A stretch of 64,000 nt of DNA, from the NCBI GenBank assembly GCA_963771295.1, contig CAVYTB010000005.1:1054001-1118000 (forward strand), given 5' to 3'. The notes under the pieces were generated by a model. The model did no database searches. It saw nothing but the letters and a program-made list of their open reading frames with translations, and was not told the DNA's origin. Positions within the stretch are counted from its first letter, which is position 1; every line of letters starts with the position of its first letter. Both the position numbers and the translations under genes were made by a program. Positions 59,349-64,000 of this stretch are shown here, piece after piece. Source of the stretch: Acidiferrum sp963771295. Lineage in GTDB: Bacteria; Acidobacteriota; Terriglobia; Acidiferrales; UBA7541.

Positions 59349-60509
59349 GTGGAAAAAGCAGGTCAGGAAAACCGGCCGAGCCGGGAAGCTAAGGACATCA
59401 TTGTCGTAGGCGGCTCTGCCGCGGGACTGTATACGGCTAAGCGGGTAGCGGCCGGTGGACACAGCGTGCAGGTGCTGGAGTCCCGGCGCGCGCTCGATCC
59501 GGCACGACGAACCTTGATCGTCACCGACCATTTCAAGAAACAGATCAGCGCGGCGGCGCAGTCAAGCATCCTGAACGAGATCCGGCGATTCGAGTTGTTT
59601 ACCGATGGGCGATCGGCCCAGGTGGCATTGCGACGCCCCGACCTGATCATTGAGCGCTATCAGCTGATTCGCACGCTGGCCGAAGAAGCAGAAGCCGCGG
59701 GCGCGAAATTCCGCTACGACACGCGGTTCCTGGGATTAGCGGCAAATGGACGAGGTCTGCGGGTTGAAGTGGACGAAGCCGGACAGCGCAAAGAATTGCA
59801 CGCGGAAAGCGTGGTGGGCGCGGATGGCGCCGCCAGCCGTGTTGCTCGGTCCGCAGGCTGGCCTGCGGTTGAGACTGTGCCGCTGGTTCAAGCGGTCGTG
59901 AAGCTTCCCAAAGACTGCCGCCCGGATACCACGCGCGTGTGGTTCGTACCCGACGACACCCCCTATTTTTATTGGATGATTCCGGAATCGGCGGAGCGCG
60001 CGGCGGTCGGCGTGATCGGCGAGAATGGTCGCGCCACAAAACAGTGCTTCGACCGTTTTTTGGAGAAGAAGGGATTCGAACCGCTGGAATGGCAGGGCGC
60101 GCGCATCCCGGTGTACAAACGCTGGGTCCCCACGCAACGTACTATCGGCAATGGCGAAGTTTATCTGGTAGGAGACGCGGCGGCCCAGGTGAAAGTTTCC
60201 ACCGTCGGCGGGATTGTCACCGGATTTCGTGGAGCGCGCGGCGTGGCGGACGCCATTCTGCAAAATGGCAAGAAGGAATTGCGTGCGCTCCGCCGAGAGT
60301 TGGGGACGCACTGGCTGATCCGGCGAGCGCTGCACTATTTCCAGCAAGAAGACTACTCGCGGCTTGTCGACATGCTGAACGTATCCACCCGAGAATCGCT
60401 CGGAGAGATTAACCGGGACGAGTCCACGCGACTATTATGGACGGTGGTAAGAAATCAGCCAAAACTGGTGCTGCTCGGGCTGCGCGGATTGTTGCTGGGA
60501 AGAAGGTAG
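59349..60509 (+). CDS. FAD-dependent oxidoreductase, geranylgeranyl-reductase-like
   Basis: A 386-residue flavoprotein. IIVVGGSAAGLYTAKRVAAGGHSVQVLESR is the FAD Rossmann motif (GGSAAG); SVVGADGAASRVARSAG is the GD-type motif; NGEVYLVGDAAAQVKVSTVGGIVTGFRGARGVADAI is the second FAD motif as in geranylgeranyl reductases and related halogenase-fold enzymes. It could reduce prenyl chains or hydroxylate an aromatic compound. Start is uncertain: GTG at 59349 or 59307, neither with a clear ribosome site. It is 66 bp upstream of ugd. Confidence 0.8.
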   Translation: MEKAGQENRPSREAKDIIVVGGSAAGLYTAKRVAAGGHSVQVLESRRALDPARRTLIVTDHFKKQISAAAQSSILNEIRRFELFTDGRSAQVALRRPDLIIERYQLIRTLAEEAEAAGAKFRYDTRFLGLAANGRGLRVEVDEAGQRKELHAESVVGADGAASRVARSAGWPAVETVPLVQAVVKLPKDCRPDTTRVWFVPDDTPYFYWMIPESAERAAVGVIGENGRATKQCFDRFLEKKGFEPLEWQGARIPVYKRWVPTQRTIGNGEVYLVGDAAAQVKVSTVGGIVTGFRGARGVADAILQNGKKELRALRRELGTHWLIRRALHYFQQEDYSRLVDMLNVSTRESLGEINRDESTRLLWTVVRNQPKLVLLGLRGLLLGRR

Positions 60510-60575
60510 AACGACCTGGCGCGACACTTGCGTCCTTGTAGTGCAGAGAGAACTCCAGGATAGAGGAGAAAAACA

Positions 60576-61925
60576 GTGCGCCTCGCAGTGATTGGGTGTG
60601 GCTACGTTGGACTGGTGACTGGGGCTTGCCTGGCGGCGGCTGGTCACGAGGTATTCTGCACCGACATCGATGAGACACGCATCGATCAATTGAAGGCCGG
60701 TAAGGTCCCGATTTATGAGCAGCACCTCGAGGAAGTGCTCAAGCGTGCCGCCGCCGACAAAAAGATCACCTTCACAGCCGATGCCGGCGAAGCGATTCGC
60801 GCCGGCGAGGTGATTTTTATCTGCGTCGGAACGCCGCCGAGAGAAAGCGGTGAAGCGGATCTTTCCGCTATCGATCACGTCGCGCGGCAAGTGGCCAAAG
60901 AGGCCCGCACATCAAAGCTGGTAGTGGAGAAAAGCACGGTGCCGGCGCTCACCGGCGTACAACTTCAGAAAGCCATGGCCGCCTACTCCCGCGGGGCAGA
61001 ACTGAAATTCCGGGTGGCATCCAATCCCGAATTCCTTCGCGAAGGGACTGCAGTAGGAGATTTCTTCCATCCCGACCGCATCGTAGTGGGAGTGGAAGAC
61101 CAGGATTCCGCCGCAAAGTTGCGCGAGATTTACCGTCCCATTCTGGAGAGGAAATTCCATTGCCCCGTCCACGCGGACAAGTGCCCGACAAGTCCCGCAG
61201 GTGAACTGCTGGTGACGACCATCAACAGCGCCGAATTGATCAAGCATGCCTCCAACTCGTTTCTGGCGCTGAAAATCAGCTACGCCAACGTCATCTCTGA
61301 TTTGTGCGAGCGAATTGGCGCCGACGTGGAGGAAGTGACCGGCGCGATGGGGCTTGACCCGCGCATCGGCACGCAATTCCTGAAAGCCGGTCTGGGCTTC
61401 GGCGGTTTTTGCTTCCCCAAAGACATCCAGGCGTTCATTCACTTGTCGGCCTCGGTGGGCGTGGATTTTGAGATGTTGAAAGCGGCGGAACGCGTAAACA
61501 AACAGCGCATCGATCGCTACTTCGAAAAGATCCGCAAAGCGTTGTGGGTGGTGAAAGGCAAGCGCGTCGCCGTGCTAGGTTTGGCGTTCAAGGCCAACAC
61601 CGACGACATTCGCTTTGCGCCCGCGCTGGAAGTGATGCGTAGGTTGTTGGAAGAAGGCGCCGAGATCCAGGCCACCGATCCTGAAGCAATCGCCCGGACA
61701 AAAACCATATTCCCCCAGGTTGCGTATTTCGAAGACCCGTATGAAGCGCTGAAAGGTGTGGATGCCGCACTGATATGCACGGAGTGGCAAATCTTCCGTA
61801 AACTTGATTGGGAGCAGGCAGGCAAAGTTATGGCGCGACGGCTAGTGATCGACGGCAGAAATCTGTATTCGCCCGGCAAAATGCAGCAACTGGGCTTCGA
61901 GTATCATTCGTTCGGCCGGCCATAA
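60576..61925 (+). CDS. ugd: UDP-glucose 6-dehydrogenase
   Basis: A 449-residue enzyme oxidising UDP-glucose to UDP-glucuronate for exopolysaccharide or glycan synthesis. RLAVIGCGYVGLVTGACLAAAGHEV is the NAD motif; FICVGTPPRESGEADLSAI, VEKSTVPALTG, ASNPEFLREGTAVGDFFHPDRIVVG and the catalytic cysteine in LGFGGFCFPKDIQAF are all present; VAVLGLAFKANTDDIRFAPAL is the C-terminal UDP-binding domain. The start is GTG; GGAGAAAA precedes it. Confidence 0.96.
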   Translation: MRLAVIGCGYVGLVTGACLAAAGHEVFCTDIDETRIDQLKAGKVPIYEQHLEEVLKRAAADKKITFTADAGEAIRAGEVIFICVGTPPRESGEADLSAIDHVARQVAKEARTSKLVVEKSTVPALTGVQLQKAMAAYSRGAELKFRVASNPEFLREGTAVGDFFHPDRIVVGVEDQDSAAKLREIYRPILERKFHCPVHADKCPTSPAGELLVTTINSAELIKHASNSFLALKISYANVISDLCERIGADVEEVTGAMGLDPRIGTQFLKAGLGFGGFCFPKDIQAFIHLSASVGVDFEMLKAAERVNKQRIDRYFEKIRKALWVVKGKRVAVLGLAFKANTDDIRFAPALEVMRRLLEEGAEIQATDPEAIARTKTIFPQVAYFEDPYEALKGVDAALICTEWQIFRKLDWEQAGKVMARRLVIDGRNLYSPGKMQQLGFEYHSFGRP

Positions 61926-62149
61926 CTGAGGTGCCGACGGCGAGAAGAGTCGTCTCTGGTTGCCCTGCCTTCACGTGCGAAGCGGGGATAGACGCGCGAC
62001 CCTTGCCATCCCTGATCCTCGATCCTCTCTCCTGCCCTCACGCCCAGGTACTGTTTAGGATCAATCCTCGCGACAATTCATTGTCCTGCCGCACCCAACA
62101 TTTATTATGGATACGTATTCCCTCATGAAAGCCATTCGCGAGGTTCGAA

Positions 62150-62647
62150 ATGCTAAAGCACCTTTGGATCTTACCGTGCGCCTTGCTTGCTATTCCCGCG
62201 CTGTGTGCGGGTCAGGCCGTACAGCCCAAACCTGTTTCCAAGAAGAGTTCTACCTCTGCAGCAAAGTCGGCCAAGTCCACAAACCCCGCGCCTAAGCCGG
62301 TGGAGCAACCCGCCAAAAGTGTTTACGCTGAGCTGACCATCGGTGAGTTGATTGCTGAAGACCCCAATCGCTGGTCCGACAAAATGTCTGCGCATGCGGC
62401 AGTCGGTGGGTTCGTCACTCAGGTGGAAAAAGGGAACGACGGCGACACTAACATTCGCATTTGTGAAAACCCCAAAATAGAGGGCATGGATCGTGCGCGT
62501 TGTATTGTCGCCAAGTGCATACCCAAGATTCCTTGCGATGTACCGCTGGTCGGTAAGCCCATTACAGTTAAGGGCATCACCCGATACGACGCCAAAGTTG
62601 GCACACACTGGTGGGAGATTCATCCCATTGAAGAAATAGAAAAATAG
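62150..62647 (+). CDS. Exported protein with OB-fold-like domain
   Basis: A 165-residue protein with a signal peptide (ILPCALLAIPALCAGQ), a Ser/Lys/Pro-rich linker (residues 22-55) and a compact domain: VGGFVTQVEKGNDGDTNIRICENPKIEG, CIVAKCIPKIPCD, GKPITVKGITRYDAKVGTHWWEIHPIEEI. Beta-strand pattern and the WWEIHPI end resemble exported OB-fold proteins common in Acidobacteriota. Four cysteines may pair. Function unknown. Confidence 0.75.
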   Translation: MLKHLWILPCALLAIPALCAGQAVQPKPVSKKSSTSAAKSAKSTNPAPKPVEQPAKSVYAELTIGELIAEDPNRWSDKMSAHAAVGGFVTQVEKGNDGDTNIRICENPKIEGMDRARCIVAKCIPKIPCDVPLVGKPITVKGITRYDAKVGTHWWEIHPIEEIEK

Positions 62648-62660
62648 CCGCACCAACGAC

Positions 62661-62858
62661 TGCCGAAAGAAAATGGCATCCCCGCACCATACGGAGTGAT
62701 CGGCGGAGCAAGCGATGGAGCCGTGTTTCTGCGGTATGGCTCGGTGGGTGTGATGCTGGGCTGGCAGCTTCGCTATTCGTATTCTCCGGGGAAAGTGATC
62801 GACGAAGGACCTCGACGCGTTGAGCAAAATCGTGGAAGTGCTGATGCGGAAGTGGTAA
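62661..62858 (+). pseudogene. Detached 3' fragment of an M42 peptidase gene
   Basis: GGAGCAAGCGATGGAGCCGT, CTGCGGTATGGCTCGGTGGG and TTGAGCAAAATCGTGGAAGT match the last 195 bases of the M42 gene at 56845-57040 with many substitutions, in the same order. The catalytic His of YSHSPGE is Tyr here (YSYSPGK), and 2 bases are missing after GTGATCGAC, shifting the frame. Only the end of the gene is present. Confidence 0.8.
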
Positions 62859-63241
62859 GCACGACCGCAGAACGTCCCCGCGCAGAATGCGGAGACTTAG
62901 TGTCCACAGATTTTTGAATTGACTCTCGTAACTCCAGCGCGCATTATTCAGTCAGAACAGAACGCGGTAGCTCCTTCAAAACACCACCGACCAGAACGCC
63001 GAAGAGTTTCCAAATTTATAATGGGTTGATTCATCGAGGCGACCATAACTGAGCTTTGGAGCCGAAAGACTCCTGGTACCGTTCGAACGAAGACAACCAA
63101 ACAATAGCGAGGAAAAGAGTCTTAGGCCGATTAAGAGAAAACCCGACATTGTTCCTATGCCGCCTGATTTGCGCGTGGCTATAAGACAGGAAATAGAAAT
63201 TTTGTGAACGGCAAGCAGTGCAACGGGTTGCACGCGCAGCC
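62859..63241. other. Intergenic stretch, no feature recognised
   Basis: In these 383 bp I see no gene, repeat or terminator. The sequence is less GC-rich than its surroundings, which may mark the border of another acquired segment. Confidence 0.35.
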
Positions 63242-63685
63242 ATGAGACGACACATCCCCGGTCTGCATTCGGGACAGCAGGATCTGGTCAGCAACCTGGA
63301 CGGAATCTTCTTGGTCCGGGTCGAAAGCGCTTCCTATCGGTGGCATCCGCAGAGGCCCTTTTTCGCACTGCGTTTCTGCATCCTCGAGCCAACCTCGCAT
63401 GAAGCTCTTTCGTTCACGGGACGCCTTTACTGCACCGAACGCGCACTTTGGAAGCTCAATTGGTTCCTGCGGGACTTCGGCTACGACACCGAACTCCTCA
63501 GTCGAGACCAAGTCGATGAAAAGGCGCTCTTGAATCTTCGGGGCGTCATCCGGACTACCTTCACAAATCTCAACGGGCGCTCTTACCAGGATCTCGTTGC
63601 GTTTGCGCCGGAATCGGAGTGGGAAGCACTCTCCTGTACGTCCAGTGACGAGGACCAGAAGGAGGCTGGCCTCGATGCTCTTTAG
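63242..63685 (+). CDS. Conserved acidobacterial protein, nuclease neighbour
   Basis: A 147-residue protein: HIPGLHSGQQDLVSNLDGIFLVRVESASYRWHPQRPFFALRFCILEPTSHEALSFTGRLYCTERALWKLNWFLRDFGYDTELLSRDQVDEKALLNLRGVIRTTF. I remember this type as common in Acidobacteriota, beside RecB-like nucleases; it resembles single-strand-binding helper proteins of phages (DUF669-like) in its beta-barrel pattern and FTGRLYCTxKALWKLNWFLRD. The role in DNA processing is inferred. It overlaps the nuclease gene by 11 nt. Confidence 0.7.
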   Translation: MRRHIPGLHSGQQDLVSNLDGIFLVRVESASYRWHPQRPFFALRFCILEPTSHEALSFTGRLYCTERALWKLNWFLRDFGYDTELLSRDQVDEKALLNLRGVIRTTFTNLNGRSYQDLVAFAPESEWEALSCTSSDEDQKEAGLDAL

Positions 63686-64000
63686 TTACACGCAAATCGC
63701 CCAGTACCTGCGCTGTCCGCGGAGCTATCGTCATCGCTACTTGGACGGCTGGCGTGAGAAGGAAACACGGGCCGCAATGATCTTCGGTCGGTGCTTTGAA
63801 AAGGCACTTGGTGCTTATTTCTGCGGAGACGATTGTAGCGCGGTGCTTCATCGGGAGTGGGGTGAGTTCCGCGACGCTCGGTTTGAGTTTAGAAAGGGGG
63901 AAACCTGGGATCGTTTGATCCATCAGGGTGTTCATCTCCTCGAACGCTTTGCCCAAGACAATCGCATTCGAATCCCCCAGCCACACCAGAATCTTCAAAT
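63675..64000 (+). CDS. PD-(D/E)XK nuclease (RecB/Cas4-like), cut by window end
   Basis: The first 108 codons of a gene starting at the ATG at 63675. LFSYTQIAQYLRCPRSYRHRYLDGWREKETRAAMIFGRCFEKALGAYF matches the N-terminal signature of the PDDEXK_1 (RecB C-terminal/AddB/Cas4-like) family, SxTxIxxYxxCPxxYxxxY and FGxxxHxAL, here with Cys-Phe-Glu instead of Xaa-His-Glu. The catalytic D...ExK lies outside the window. It overlaps the preceding gene by 11 nt. Confidence 0.75.
   Translation, partial: MLFSYTQIAQYLRCPRSYRHRYLDGWREKETRAAMIFGRCFEKALGAYFCGDDCSAVLHREWGEFRDARFEFRKGETWDRLIHQGVHLLERFAQDNRIRIPQPHQNLQ

Overview
The window reads as a chromosomal segment of a soil-type Acidobacteriota (Terriglobia/Koribacter-like). 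Grounds are the moderately high GC, the gene families present (secreted M28, M42 and M20 peptidases, a GH3 beta-glucosidase, a DinB-like secreted protein, DUF5666-like protein, acidobacterial-type lipoproteins) and intergenic gaps filled with short palindromic repeats and a dispersed element ending in GGGATGACAA. The phylum is my inference; no rRNA or other marker gene lies in the window.

Layout. 1-8 kb, minus strand: polA (cut by the window edge just after DYSQI), a secreted protein, the threonine-degrading pair kbl-tdh, a secreted M28 peptidase and a DUF1801 protein. 8.3-12 kb, plus strand: a MacB-type ABC exporter pair overlapping an esterase, then a secreted DinB-like protein. 12.1-17.7 kb is defence/toxin territory: an AbrB-VapC pair, a two-gene unit with a TIR/deoxyribosyltransferase-like protein, a DpnI-like methyl-dependent restriction nuclease, and a DpnA-like GATC adenine methyltransferase that appears frameshifted. 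18-34 kb is mostly housekeeping: POT-type transporter, TPR protein, cytochrome c, HU, DUF169, M20 dipeptidase, PilZ protein, MsrP-MsrQ methionine sulfoxide repair, GH3 glucosidase, a MarR-controlled membrane protein, polyphosphate kinase, universal stress protein and a ribbon-helix-helix/Doc pair.

34,998-46,539 looks like a decayed genomic island. It lies between a 39-nt copy of the 5' half of tRNA-Ser and an intact tRNA-Ser(UGA), with an integrase remnant beside the intact tRNA. Its cargo is two secreted PAF-acetylhydrolase-like proteins, an IS110 transposase, small membrane/lipoproteins, a Fic protein preceded by six helically phased 10-bp repeats, a 5'-truncated PQQ-type propeller gene, and an AbiEii-like nucleotidyltransferase with a winged-helix partner and a palindromic operator.

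46.7-64 kb: a protein with two TonB C-terminal-like domains, a ParD/ParE-like pair, an MFS exporter with a TetR regulator and operator, a sensor histidine kinase, an ABC-2-like ATPase/permease pair, a double-length M42 peptidase whose N-terminal copy has lost its metal-binding His, GYD and MmcQ proteins, a truncated CocE-type hydrolase, a geranylgeranyl-reductase-like flavoprotein, UDP-glucose dehydrogenase, a detached fragment of the M42 gene, and at the right edge a conserved acidobacterial protein overlapping a PD-(D/E)XK (RecB/Cas4-like) nuclease cut by the window end.

No CRISPR array or rRNA was seen. The most interesting places are the DpnI/DpnA-like combination with its TIR-like neighbour, the tRNA-Ser island, the phased repeats at the fic start, and the palindromic repeats whose stems change in a compensated way while the tail CCACTACAA stays fixed.
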